NCBI GenBank assembly: GCA_040079635.1
Contig: JBEBJY010000004.1
Span: 1-64,000, forward strand
Reading direction: 5' to 3'
Source: Aalborgiella sp040079635
GTDB lineage: Bacteria > Pseudomonadota > Gammaproteobacteria > Burkholderiales > Burkholderiaceae_C
DNA: 64,000 bases
Every line of letters begins with the position of its first letter. The first letter of the stretch is position 1. Shown piece after piece: positions 16,313 through 24,444 of the stretch. The notes under the pieces were generated by a model that saw only the letters and a program-made list of their open reading frames with translations, was not told the origin of the DNA and did no database searches. The position numbers and the translations under genes are program-made.

Positions 16313-17185
16313 ATGAGTTTAAAAACACGTTGTCCAGCCTGCGATACGGTTTTTAAAATCGTTCCTGACCAGCTCAAAGTATCAAAAGGCTGGGTACGCT
16401 GCGGTCGGTGTGCTGAGGTTTTTGATGCAGCGGCGCATGCGGCAGCGTCAGATGAGGCAAACCCATGGCCACAAAGTAATCAGCCCGAAACCGTTGCAAC
16501 AAGTACGGTCACCACCGCAACAGACACGACAACCGCAACTGCTATCACTACTGAAAATATAGCTACTGAGGCAACAAATACACCGGCTATTGCCGATTTA
16601 ACGCCACCTAGCGAGCAAATAGAAACGGATCTTTCGTTTGTTCGTATTGCAAAAAACAAAGCTTTTTGGCAACAAAAAAATGTTATCGCCAGTCTACGCG
16701 CAGCATGTGTTGGTTTAGCTGGTTTGTTGTTTTTTCAAGTGGTATTTAGCCAGCGCAACCACCTTGCAGCAACCAACCCAGCGCTCGCAACGAGTTTTGA
16801 ATCTGTTTGCCAAGCCGTGGGCTGCAAGATGGAGCCTTTCAAAAATATTGACGCTTTCAAAATCGACAGTTCGAGCTTTCAAAAAGCACCTACCGTTGCT
16901 GGAAATGCAGCGGGAGATGCTGCACAAGCTCATGTTTTTGCGCTCAGACTCAGTTTGAAAAACAGCTCCGATATCCCATTGGCCATGCCGGCTGTTGAAT
17001 TGACGCTCACTGAAGCTGGTGATAAACCCGTTTTACGTCGCGTATTGCTAGCAAAAGACCTCGGCTTCAATGGCGCTACGCTTGCCGCCAATGGTGATTG
17101 GTCAGGTGCCGCTACCGTTTTGGTGACGCCCAATAGCGCCTCAGTGCCGATTTCAGGCTACCGTGTTTTGCTTTTTTACCCTTGA
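16313..17185 (+). CDS. Zinc-ribbon membrane protein (MJ0042-type finger plus DUF3426)
   Basis: A 290-residue protein of a type found after prmA in many betaproteobacteria. An N-terminal zinc ribbon has Cys7, Cys10, Cys30 and Cys33 (CPAC, CGRC). A Thr/Ala-rich linker covers about 50-105, one membrane helix about 125-145, and a periplasmic DUF3426 domain ends in PISGYRVLLFYP. The function is unknown; a regulatory or envelope-stress role is sometimes assumed. The linker contains repeat copy R3, encoding AITTENIATEATNTPA in the same frame as the other intragenic copies. It follows prmA by 23 bases. Confidence 0.8.
   Translation: MSLKTRCPACDTVFKIVPDQLKVSKGWVRCGRCAEVFDAAAHAAASDEANPWPQSNQPETVATSTVTTATDTTTATAITTENIATEATNTPAIADLTPPSEQIETDLSFVRIAKNKAFWQQKNVIASLRAACVGLAGLLFFQVVFSQRNHLAATNPALATSFESVCQAVGCKMEPFKNIDAFKIDSSSFQKAPTVAGNAAGDAAQAHVFALRLSLKNSSDIPLAMPAVELTLTEAGDKPVLRRVLLAKDLGFNGATLAANGDWSGAATVLVTPNSASVPISGYRVLLFYP
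16540..16594 (-). repeat. Dispersed repeat, copy R3, inside the DUF3426 gene
   Basis: Diverged copy in minus orientation. ATAGCTACTGAGGCAACAAA and then TACACCGGCTAT match the repeat with scattered substitutions. The hairpin loop is six bases longer, which keeps frame. The usual TAG codon is GAG here. Confidence 0.75.
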
Positions 17186-17261
17186 TGATCGCACCTTGAT
17201 GGCTGCATCGCAAAAATTTTCGACTCTTCTTTTTTAAACTTAACCAGAGATTTTCACGTAC

Positions 17262-18164
17262 ATGGCAGCAATAATTTGTGGCTCTTTAGCATTTGACAGC
17301 ATCATGAATTTTGAAGGCAAGTTTGCCGATCAAATCCTTCCCGATCAAATTCACAACTTGAATGTGTCATTTTTTGTGCCAACGCTGCGCCGTGAATTTG
17401 GCGGCTGTGCAGGCAATATTGCTTACGCATTGAAGCAATTGGGTGGTACACCCTTGATCATGGCAACCGTAGGCAGCGACGGCGCAGATTACGCAAAACG
17501 CATCACCGCTTTGGGTATGAGCACCGAATTTGTCCGTGAGGTGAGCGACGCCTACACCGCGCAAGCCATGATCATGACGGACACCAACAACAACCAAATC
17601 ACCGCTTTTCACCCCGGTGCGATGATGCAAGCGCACATTACCAAAGTGACGCCACGTGCTGACATCAAAATTGGTATTGTTTCGCCAGATGGCCGCGATG
17701 CGATGCTAGAGCATGCTGAGCAGTTCCATGCCGCCGGCATTCCTTTTGTGTTCGATCCAGGCCAAGGTTTGCCGATGTTTGATGGCAAAGATTTGGCACA
17801 TTTCATTGATTTGGCGACTTGGGTTACCGTGAACGATTACGAAGGCAAGATGTTGAGCGACCGCACCGGACTTAGCAGCGCCGAAATCTCCAAAAAAGTG
17901 AAAGGCTTGATCGTCACTTTAGGCGAGTATGGTTGTGAAGTTTGGGTGGATGGCGAGAAAACCGTCGTTGCACCAGTTATTGCCAGCAATGTGGTTGACC
18001 CCACAGGTTGTGGAGATGCCTTCCGTGGTGCGCTTTTATTTGGCTTGGAAAAAGGCTGGACACTGGCAAAGTGCGCAAAATTGGGCAATGAATTGGGTGC
18101 CATCAAGATTGCACAGCGTGGCGGTCAAAATTATCAGCTAAATTTGAGTGATTTAAGCCTCTAG
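17262..18164 (+). CDS. PfkB-family carbohydrate/nucleoside kinase
   Basis: A 300-residue ribokinase-fold kinase. The N-terminal substrate region is FGGCAGNIAYALKQLGG. The C-terminal anion hole is DPTGCGDAFRGALL, with Asp of GCGD as the catalytic base. Sugar or nucleoside kinases of this subgroup are often called adenosine kinase or ribokinase; specificity cannot be settled here. An ATG with AGAGA upstream starts it. Its TAG stop codon (18162-18164) is part of repeat copy R4, so the repeat ends the gene. Confidence 0.88.
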   Translation: MAAIICGSLAFDSIMNFEGKFADQILPDQIHNLNVSFFVPTLRREFGGCAGNIAYALKQLGGTPLIMATVGSDGADYAKRITALGMSTEFVREVSDAYTAQAMIMTDTNNNQITAFHPGAMMQAHITKVTPRADIKIGIVSPDGRDAMLEHAEQFHAAGIPFVFDPGQGLPMFDGKDLAHFIDLATWVTVNDYEGKMLSDRTGLSSAEISKKVKGLIVTLGEYGCEVWVDGEKTVVAPVIASNVVDPTGCGDAFRGALLFGLEKGWTLAKCAKLGNELGAIKIAQRGGQNYQLNLSDLSL

Positions 18165-18206
18165 CCGGCGTATTTATTACCATTAATGCTATTTAATTTA
18201 TAGCAA
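18159..18206 (+). repeat. 48-base dispersed repeat, copy R4, supplying a stop codon
   Basis: Full 48-base copy. The TAG of its CTCTAG start is in frame with the PfkB kinase gene and terminates it. The right half is TGCTAT, 7-base loop, ATAGCA. It lies between convergent genes. Confidence 0.9.
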
Positions 18207-18236
18207 ATACTGCATCTTCATGTAAATTTCTAGGCA

Positions 18237-18270
18237 ATAAAAAACCCGCTGTCTTGCGACAACGGGTTGA
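18237..18270 (-). terminator. Terminator of the histone-like gene
   Basis: On the minus strand AACCCGTTGT and ACAGCGGGTT pair around a short loop and are followed by a T-run. It is placed about 50 bases after the stop of the histone-like gene. Confidence 0.8.
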
Positions 18271-18318
18271 AAGTACAACGACTTAAAGCGAAGCTCTAAG
18301 CCAATTGACTTGTCTGCA

Positions 18319-18795
18319 TCAAGGCTTTTTCGCTGTCGGAAAAGGCCAAGCAGCTTGCGGATTCAAGGTTGTTTGAGCCGCAGAGGCAGGTGCAGGGGCA
18401 GGCTTGGCGGCAGCGGGTGTTTTCGCGGCTTTCTTGGCTGGCGCCTTGGCTTTTTTAGCAGCAGGCTTTTTAGCGGCAGCTTTTTTCGCTGGAGCTTTTT
18501 TGGCGACGGCTTTCTTAGCGGGTGCTTTTTTAGCTACAGCTTTTTTCGCTGGGGCAGCTTTCTTAGCCGGTGCTTTTTTAGCGACGACTTTTTTAGCCGG
18601 GGCTTTTTTTGCTACAGCTTTTTTCGCTGGAGCGGCCTTTTTAGCAGGCGCTTTTTTAGCGACGACTTTTTTAGCCGGGGCTTTTTTTGCTACAGCTTTT
18701 TTCGCTGGAGCGGCTTTCTTAGCTACAGCTTTTTTCGCTGGAGCAGCTTTCTTCGCAGGGGCCTTTTTTGCGGCCGGTTTTTTCGCAGTTGCCAT
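18319..18795 (-). CDS. Histone H1-like nucleoid protein (Lys/Ala/Pro-rich)
   Basis: A 158-residue, highly basic protein made almost wholly of KKA, APAKK and VAKK repeats. It ends in a short unique tail, TTLNPQAAWPFPTAKKP, that I recall from histone-like proteins of Comamonadaceae. It resembles eukaryotic histone H1 C-terminal tails and would bind DNA nonspecifically. A 26-residue unit is present twice in tandem (see repeat at 18560). The ATG has GGAG close upstream. Repeat number is likely to vary between strains by slippage. The complementary strand also has a long open frame, a by-product of the repeats. Confidence 0.9.
   Translation of the reverse strand: MATAKKPAAKKAPAKKAAPAKKAVAKKAAPAKKAVAKKAPAKKVVAKKAPAKKAAPAKKAVAKKAPAKKVVAKKAPAKKAAPAKKAVAKKAPAKKAVAKKAPAKKAAAKKPAAKKAKAPAKKAAKTPAAAKPAPAPASAAQTTLNPQAAWPFPTAKKP
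18560..18715 (-). repeat. Two tandem copies of a 78-base coding repeat
   Basis: Two adjacent, almost identical 78-base units (about 18560-18637 and 18638-18715) within the histone-like gene, each encoding 26 residues of APAKKVVAKK-type sequence. Recent duplication is likely because even third positions agree. Confidence 0.75.
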
Positions 18796-19002
18796 TATTT
18801 TCTCCTTGTTTACATGTCAAAGAGCACTTCGTGCTTGTATTTTTATACACAAAGCGATTCATGTTGTTGCATCGCACCTTCGCGCGCTGCAGCAGCATGA
18901 ACAGGGTAAGCACACAAGACCGCTCAGCTCTTCGGCTGAATCAGTCATGCATGCAAATTTCTACAAATACCTCAAATTACCAATTCAAATTCTACAAATC
19001 AC

Positions 19003-20253
19003 TTAGTCCCAAGAAAGTGCACCGCCTGATTGGTACTCAATCACGCGAGTTTCAAAAAAGTTACGCTCTTTCTTCAAGTCAATCATTTCGCTCATCCACG
19101 GGAACGGATTTTCCTCGTTCGGGAACAAGGTTTCCAAACCAATCTGCACGGCGCGGCGATTGGCAATATAGCGCAAATAGCCTTTGAACATGGATGCATT
19201 CATGCCCAACACGCCACGCGGCATGGTGTCTTCAGCATAACGGTATTCCAACTCAACGGCTTTCAAAAACAAGGCCTTGATTTCGGCTTTGAACTCTGGC
19301 GTCCACAAACCTGGGTTTTCCAGTTTCAACTGGTTGATCAAATCAATACCAAAATTGCAGTGCATGGACTCATCACGCAAGATGTACTGGTACTGCTCGG
19401 CCGCACCTGTCATTTTATTTTGACGACCCAAAGCCAGAATTTGTGTGAAGCCCACGTAGAAGAACAAACCCTCCATCAAGCAGGCGAACACAATCAATGA
19501 TTTCAACAAGGTTTGATCGGTTTCATGCGTACCAGTCTTAAACAACGGATCGCTGATAGCATCGATGAAAGGAATCAGAAACTGGTCTTTGTCGCGAATC
19601 GATTGCACTTCGTTGTAAGCGTTGAAAATCTCCGCCTCATCCAGCCCCAATGACTCAGTGATGTATTGGTACGCGTGGGTATGAATCGCTTCTTCAAAAG
19701 CTTGGCGAAGCAAAAACTGGCGGCATTCTGGCGCGGTGATGTGGCGGTATGTTCCGAGCACAATGTTATTCGCAGCCAAAGAATCTGCCGTCACAAAGAA
19801 ACCCAAATTGCGTTTTACCAAACGACGCTCGTCCTCGGTCAAACCATTTGGACTTTTCCACAGAGCAATGTCGCGCGTCATGTTGACTTCTTGCGGCATC
19901 CAATGGTTGGCACAAGTTGCTAAATACTTCTCCCACGCCCATTTGTATTTAAATGGTACCAATTGGTTAACGTCGGTTTGACCATTGATGATGCGTTTGT
20001 CTGCTGCATTGATGCGTTTGTGGACTGCAGGCACAGCAGCAGCATCCGAAACGGAAGCCGTGGTTGGCGAACCAGTTTGGCTACCTGTTGGGTTTGTTGC
20101 TGGCGTTTGCAAAGGCATCACCAATTGCGGCATGCCAGTTTGCGCTGGAATAGCTGTCGAAAAAAGCGGATGCTCATCCACGTGGTTTGTTGATAAACCA
20201 CGGCTTTGTGTTGTCGGCAGTGAGGGCTTAACTTCGTCGTCCCAGGTTAGCAT
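19003..20253 (-). CDS. nrdB: Class Ia ribonucleotide reductase, beta subunit
   Basis: A 416-residue R2 protein holding the di-iron/tyrosyl-radical centre that drives deoxyribonucleotide synthesis. Iron ligands and radical Tyr are in FEEAIHTHAYQYI, in CLMEGLFFYVGF and in LRDESMHCNFGID. A Pro/Thr-rich N-terminal extension of about 80 residues precedes the conserved core, as is usual in betaproteobacteria. The ATG has GGA nine bases upstream. It is 133 bases downstream of nrdA, with an inverted repeat in the gap, and shares the NrdR-controlled promoter unless the gap holds its own. Confidence 0.97.
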   Translation of the reverse strand: MLTWDDEVKPSLPTTQSRGLSTNHVDEHPLFSTAIPAQTGMPQLVMPLQTPATNPTGSQTGSPTTASVSDAAAVPAVHKRINAADKRIINGQTDVNQLVPFKYKWAWEKYLATCANHWMPQEVNMTRDIALWKSPNGLTEDERRLVKRNLGFFVTADSLAANNIVLGTYRHITAPECRQFLLRQAFEEAIHTHAYQYITESLGLDEAEIFNAYNEVQSIRDKDQFLIPFIDAISDPLFKTGTHETDQTLLKSLIVFACLMEGLFFYVGFTQILALGRQNKMTGAAEQYQYILRDESMHCNFGIDLINQLKLENPGLWTPEFKAEIKALFLKAVELEYRYAEDTMPRGVLGMNASMFKGYLRYIANRRAVQIGLETLFPNEENPFPWMSEMIDLKKERNFFETRVIEYQSGGALSWD

Positions 20254-20280
20254 ATTTGTTCCAATGTGTGGATTATGAAA

Positions 20281-20322
20281 GCTATAGAAAAAAAATGAAA
20301 GTGCTCATTCAATTTCTATAGC
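20281..20322. repeat. Inverted repeat between nrdA and nrdB
   Basis: GCTATAGAAA (20281-20290) and TTTCTATAGC (20313-20322) are exact inverted arms separated by 22 bases. It is not a copy of the 48-base family because the CCGGCG half is missing. It may form an mRNA hairpin in the nrdAB message. Confidence 0.6.
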
Positions 20323-20386
20323 AATGTGTTGCGATTTTGCATCGATATTTTTCAAAACTTTTAATAAAAAATTCGCAAGTTTTTAG

Positions 20387-23344
20387 TTACTGACATGACT
20401 CGCATGTTGGATCATCGACACCGCAAAATCTAATGTCAGTTGCAGGCATGCTGCTAAGCTGCATTTGTGCCGCTGCGGCTGCAGCATCCAAGGCACTCAT
20501 TCCTTTTGATGCAGAAGCATCAACGTCAGACTTTCCACCTGATGAAACTGCATTCATGCGGCCATTCATCACGGTTGATTTTTCTGCGTGTGTCGCACCA
20601 ACTGTGCGCAAGTAGTAGGTCGTTTTCAAACCGCGCAACCACGCCAACTTATAGGTGTCATCCAACTTCTTACCAGAGACACCAGCCATGTAGATATTGA
20701 GCGACTGCGCTTGGTCAATCCATTTTTGACGACGAGCGGCAGCTTCCACAATCCAAGTGGTTTCGACTTCAAACGCGGTGGAATACAAAGCCTTAATGTC
20801 TTGCGGCACACGGTCAATCGGACGCAATGAACCATCGTAATGCTTCAAGTCAACCACCATCACATCGTCCCACAAGCCTAGGCGTTTGAGGTCATGCACC
20901 AAGCGGCCGTTGATCACGGTGAATTCGCCTGACAAATTAGATTTGACGGACAAGTTGCCAAAACAAGGCTCAATACACGCGTCAACGCCGATGATGTTCG
21001 AAATGGTTGCAGTTGGGGCAATCGCCACGCAATTGGAGTTGCGCATGCCGTCTTGTGCGATTTTGTTGCGCAGCGCGTTCCAGTCCATCGTGGAGGAACG
21101 ATCCACCTCCACAAAACCACCGCGCTCTTCAGCGAGCATATCCAAGGTATCCAAAGGCAAAATACCTTTGTCCCACAAGGAGCCTTTGTAACTGGCGTAT
21201 TTGCCACGCTCTTTGGCCAAATCGCTGGATGCCCAATAAGCGTAATAGCAAATAGCTTCCATGGATGTATCGGCAAACTCGACCGCAGCTTGGCTGGCGT
21301 AGGGAATACGCAGCTCGTACAAGCAGTCTTGGAACGCCATCAAGCCCATGCCCACGGGGCGATGTTTCAAATTGGAGTCACGCGCTTTTTTGACTGCGTA
21401 ATAGTTGATATCAATCACGTTGTCCAACATGCGCATCGCAGTGGTGATGGTTTTCTTCAACTTGATGTGATCCAACTGACCATCCTTCAAATGCTGCATC
21501 AAGTTCACAGAACCCAAGTTGCACACCGCTGTTTCGGTATCGCTGGTGTTCAATGTGATTTCAGTACACAAGTTACTGGAGTGAACCACACCAACGTGTT
21601 GCTGTGGCGAACGGATGTTGCACGGATCTTTGAACGTGATCCATGGATGCCCTGTTTCAAACAACATGGTGAGCATCTTGCGCCACAAATCAGCGGCCTG
21701 AACGGTTTTGAACGGGGAAATTTCACCGCGTGCCGCTTTGGCTTCGTAAGCTACATAAGCTTTTTCGAAATCGCGACCAAACTTGTCGTGCAAATCTGGC
21801 ACATTGTTAGGCGAGAACAAGGTCCACTCACCCTTCTCCATCACGCGGCGCATGAACAGGTCTGGAATCCAGTTGGCGGTGTTCATGTCGTGCGTACGGC
21901 GACGGTCGTCGCCCGTGTTTTTGCGCAACTCCAAGAACTCTTCCATGTCTAAATGCCATGTTTCCAAGTAAGTGCAAACTGCACCTTTGCGTTTGCCACC
22001 TTGGTTCACGGCAACTGCCGTGTCGTTCACGACCTTCAAGAACGGCACCACGCCTTGTGATTCTCCATTGGTACCCTTGATGTGGGCACCCAAAGCACGC
22101 ACACGCGTCCAGTCGTTGCCCAACCCACCAGCAAACTTAGACAGCAAGGCGTTTTCTTTGATCAACTCGTAAATACCATCCAAATCGTCTGGCACGGTAG
22201 ACAAGTAGCACGATGACAACTGTGAACGGCGCGTGCCACTGTTGAACAGTGTTGGCGTGCTGGACATGAAGTCGAATGACGACAGGACTTCGTAGAACTC
22301 AATCGCACGCGCTTCGCGATCAGCCTCATTCAAAGCTAAACCCATGGCCACACGCATAAAGAACGCTTGTGGTAATTCGATACGCGTTTTGCGGACGTGC
22401 AAAAAGTAGCGGTCATACAGAGTTTGCAAACCCAAATAATCAAACTTCAAATCTTGCTCTGGTTTGAGCGCTGCACCCAAGCGCGCCAAGTCAAATTCCA
22501 TCATCTTTTCATCTAAGAGTTCGTTCTCTACGCCCTTTTTGATGAATTTCGGGAAATATTCAGGATAACGATCACCCATTTCTTCTTGCGCCACCTCGCC
22601 ACCCAACACTTCACGACGGATAGTGTGCAACAGCAAACGTGCGGTCACATACGTGTAATCCGGCTCGCTCTCAATCAAGGTGCGGGTTGCCATGATGGAG
22701 GCTTTGTAGACCTCGTCAATTGGCACGCCGTCGTACAAATTACGCAGCGTTTCAGCCAGAATCGGTGCCATTTGCACGTCTTTACCCAAGCCAGCACAGG
22801 CAGATTCAATCAAACCCGTCAAACGGCGCATATCCAAAGCGACACGCTGGCCACCGTCCATGACATGCAACACGGGTGCTGGTGGCGCTTCTTCTGCCAC
22901 AGCTTTGGCACGCTCTTGTGTTCGCTTTTCACGATACAGCACATAGGCACGGGCAACTTCATGATGACCGCCACGCATCAAACCCAGCTCAACCTGGTCT
23001 TGCACGTCCTCAATATGAAACGTGCCGCCACCTGGTCGTGAGCGCATCAAAGCGCGAATCACTGCTTGTGTCAAACCATCCACGATGTCCCGCACACTGG
23101 CCGATGCCGCGCCTTGCGTGCCGTGCACGGCCAAAAACGCCTTCATCACAGCCACGGCAATTTTGCTGGGCTCGAATGGCACAACAGCGCCATTGCGACG
23201 AATGATTTGGTAATGGTCTAAAGTTTGGCTGGCGCTGTCGTCAGCGCGGTCAACACCCTGCGCTGGGCTGGTTTGAAAGAGCGACTGCGGTGTGAATGTT
23301 GTGCGTGTTGATTCTGCGACTGGAAATGCGGATGCTTGCTGCAT
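20387..23344 (-). CDS. nrdA: Class Ia ribonucleotide reductase, alpha subunit
   Basis: A 985-residue R1 protein, longer than the E. coli enzyme because of N- and C-terminal extensions. An ATP-cone (YQIIRRNGAVVPFEPSKIAVAV, about residues 47-68) gives allosteric activity control. PTLFNSGTRRSQLSSCYL carries one active-site Cys and NLCTEITLNTSDTETAVCNLGSVNL the catalytic residues. The C-terminal CESCQ supplies the redox pair that is recharged by thioredoxin or glutaredoxin. The ATG has AGAGG upstream. Two NrdR boxes lie 115-161 bases before it, so repression by NrdR is expected. Confidence 0.97.
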   Translation of the reverse strand: MQQASAFPVAESTRTTFTPQSLFQTSPAQGVDRADDSASQTLDHYQIIRRNGAVVPFEPSKIAVAVMKAFLAVHGTQGAASASVRDIVDGLTQAVIRALMRSRPGGGTFHIEDVQDQVELGLMRGGHHEVARAYVLYREKRTQERAKAVAEEAPPAPVLHVMDGGQRVALDMRRLTGLIESACAGLGKDVQMAPILAETLRNLYDGVPIDEVYKASIMATRTLIESEPDYTYVTARLLLHTIRREVLGGEVAQEEMGDRYPEYFPKFIKKGVENELLDEKMMEFDLARLGAALKPEQDLKFDYLGLQTLYDRYFLHVRKTRIELPQAFFMRVAMGLALNEADREARAIEFYEVLSSFDFMSSTPTLFNSGTRRSQLSSCYLSTVPDDLDGIYELIKENALLSKFAGGLGNDWTRVRALGAHIKGTNGESQGVVPFLKVVNDTAVAVNQGGKRKGAVCTYLETWHLDMEEFLELRKNTGDDRRRTHDMNTANWIPDLFMRRVMEKGEWTLFSPNNVPDLHDKFGRDFEKAYVAYEAKAARGEISPFKTVQAADLWRKMLTMLFETGHPWITFKDPCNIRSPQQHVGVVHSSNLCTEITLNTSDTETAVCNLGSVNLMQHLKDGQLDHIKLKKTITTAMRMLDNVIDINYYAVKKARDSNLKHRPVGMGLMAFQDCLYELRIPYASQAAVEFADTSMEAICYYAYWASSDLAKERGKYASYKGSLWDKGILPLDTLDMLAEERGGFVEVDRSSTMDWNALRNKIAQDGMRNSNCVAIAPTATISNIIGVDACIEPCFGNLSVKSNLSGEFTVINGRLVHDLKRLGLWDDVMVVDLKHYDGSLRPIDRVPQDIKALYSTAFEVETTWIVEAAARRQKWIDQAQSLNIYMAGVSGKKLDDTYKLAWLRGLKTTYYLRTVGATHAEKSTVMNGRMNAVSSGGKSDVDASASKGMSALDAAAAAAQMQLSSMPATDIRFCGVDDPTCESCQ

Positions 23345-23458
23345 GGGTGGTGATCCTCTTGTCTTTGTAACTGTTATTTTAGTGATGTATTCACTTTCAA
23401 GACTGCTAACTTACCCCGTATTTACTAAGGAATTAACAGCATTGACAAAAATTTTGAA

Positions 23459-23474
23459 ACACTATATGTAGTGG
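23459..23474. promoter_or_regulatory. NrdR box 1
   Basis: ACACTATATGTAGTGG matches the NrdR palindrome (acaCwATATwGtgt type). Its start is 31 bases from the start of box 2, three helical turns, the spacing usual for paired NrdR boxes. It is upstream of nrdA. Confidence 0.88.
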
Positions 23475-23489
23475 TTACCGCCACTTTAC

Positions 23490-23505
23490 ACACTACCTAT
23501 AGTGT
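23490..23505. promoter_or_regulatory. NrdR box 2
   Basis: ACACTACCTATAGTGT is a near-perfect palindrome of the NrdR type. Together with box 1 it forms the paired operator of the nrdAB promoter. nrdR itself is not in the window. Confidence 0.88.
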
Positions 23506-23600
23506 TGTTTCAAGATTTCAGTTTACATCAATTTCGATAAAAATGCGCTGCTTTTGCACACTTTTTACAGAGTTTTAATTGATAGCAACAAACCACTATT

Positions 23601-24167
23601 TCACAATGCCCTGCGCACTTGCGGCCAGTCAAACTGCGTGCCAGGATCGGCTTTTCGACCTGGTGCAATGTGTTCGTGGCCAGTCATATGCGCAATTGGG
23701 TAGTTTTGCTGGAGCGCAGCACACACACTGGTCAAACTTTCGTACTGCGCGGCTTCAAAGAAATCACCCTCCAATCCTTCCATTTCTATGCCAACTGAGT
23801 AGTCATTGCAGTTGTCTTTACCCAAATAGCTGGACTTCCCCGCGTGCCAAGCACGGTCATCACAACTTACAAACTGCCACAACTCGCCATTTCTGCGGAT
23901 ATAGAAGTGCGCTGAAACTTGGGTGTCGCGAATTTTCTCGAAATACGGATGTGCATCCCAATCTAAGGTGTTGGTGAAGAGTTGCTGCACCTCGTCACCA
24001 CCGAATTGGCCAGGCGGCAAGCTGATGGAATGAATAACGATGAGGTTAATCTGCGTATTTGCTGGTCTAGCGCCATAGTTAGGCGACGCTAGATGCCGTG
24101 CAAACCTGTACCAGCCTTTGTCAAACAGGACTACAGGGACATCATGAGCTTGTTCTAAGTGATGCAT
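23601..24167 (-). CDS. ampD: 1,6-anhydro-N-acetylmuramyl-L-alanine amidase
   Basis: A 188-residue cytoplasmic zinc amidase that removes the stem peptide from anhydro-muropeptides during murein recycling. Zinc ligands His46 (IHSISLPP), His164 and Asp174 (GHEHIAPGRKADPG) are in place, with SYLGKDNCNDYSVGIEMEG as the family core. Length and start (MHHLEQAH) fit AmpD rather than longer amidases. It feeds the tripeptide that Mpl, encoded 11 kb away, re-uses. The gene is in a run of minus-strand genes with a PP0621-type protein and ccsA upstream. Confidence 0.95.
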   Translation of the reverse strand: MHHLEQAHDVPVVLFDKGWYRFARHLASPNYGARPANTQINLIVIHSISLPPGQFGGDEVQQLFTNTLDWDAHPYFEKIRDTQVSAHFYIRRNGELWQFVSCDDRAWHAGKSSYLGKDNCNDYSVGIEMEGLEGDFFEAAQYESLTSVCAALQQNYPIAHMTGHEHIAPGRKADPGTQFDWPQVRRAL

Positions 24168-24180
24168 TTATAGCAACTAC

Positions 24181-24444
24181 TCAGCCTTGTTTAGCGCCAA
24201 ATTGCCGATGCTCGGTACTGCAAAACCACAGTTGCGACCGCAAATCAGCACTTGGTGCGGCCAGCGCCTCAATTTGCGGCAAATGGACGCCGCAGTGCGC
24301 GCACGCCACCATGGTTTTTTTAGCTTGTTGGCGTTCAACTTCACGCTCAAAATTTTCTTGCTTGACTTTGTTTATGGCGATGCGGTTACTGCGCCACAAC
24401 CAGACGCCCACAAAAACAACGATTAAGACCACCAAATACTTCAT
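24181..24444 (-). CDS. PP0621-type small membrane protein
   Basis: An 87-residue protein beginning MKYLVVLIVVFVGVWLWRSNR, one N-terminal membrane helix, followed by a charged stretch and then CAHCGVHLP and a WFCSTEHRQ end. The Cys/His pattern suggests a small zinc-binding knob. I recall this layout as the PP0621 family, function unknown. A longer in-frame reading is possible but only as a shadow of the preceding gene; the ATG at 24444 overlaps the ccsA-type stop by four bases, indicating translational coupling. Confidence 0.75.
   Translation of the reverse strand: MKYLVVLIVVFVGVWLWRSNRIAINKVKQENFEREVERQQAKKTMVACAHCGVHLPQIEALAAPSADLRSQLWFCSTEHRQFGAKQG

Noticed and set aside
18470..18790. Regular repeats as a possible CRISPR array
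   Set aside because: The repeats are contiguous, without unique spacers, and are in frame with the Lys/Ala-rich protein.
18310..18900. Long open frames on the plus strand opposite the histone-like gene
   Set aside because: They arise from the repetitive KKA codons read backwards, giving Phe/Leu/Ala-rich nonsense, with no ribosome site. The minus-strand gene has the typical histone-like tail and a terminator.
21053..21952. A 299-residue open frame antisense to nrdA
   Set aside because: It mirrors a strongly conserved gene, lacks a recognisable domain and has no promoter or ribosome site of its own.
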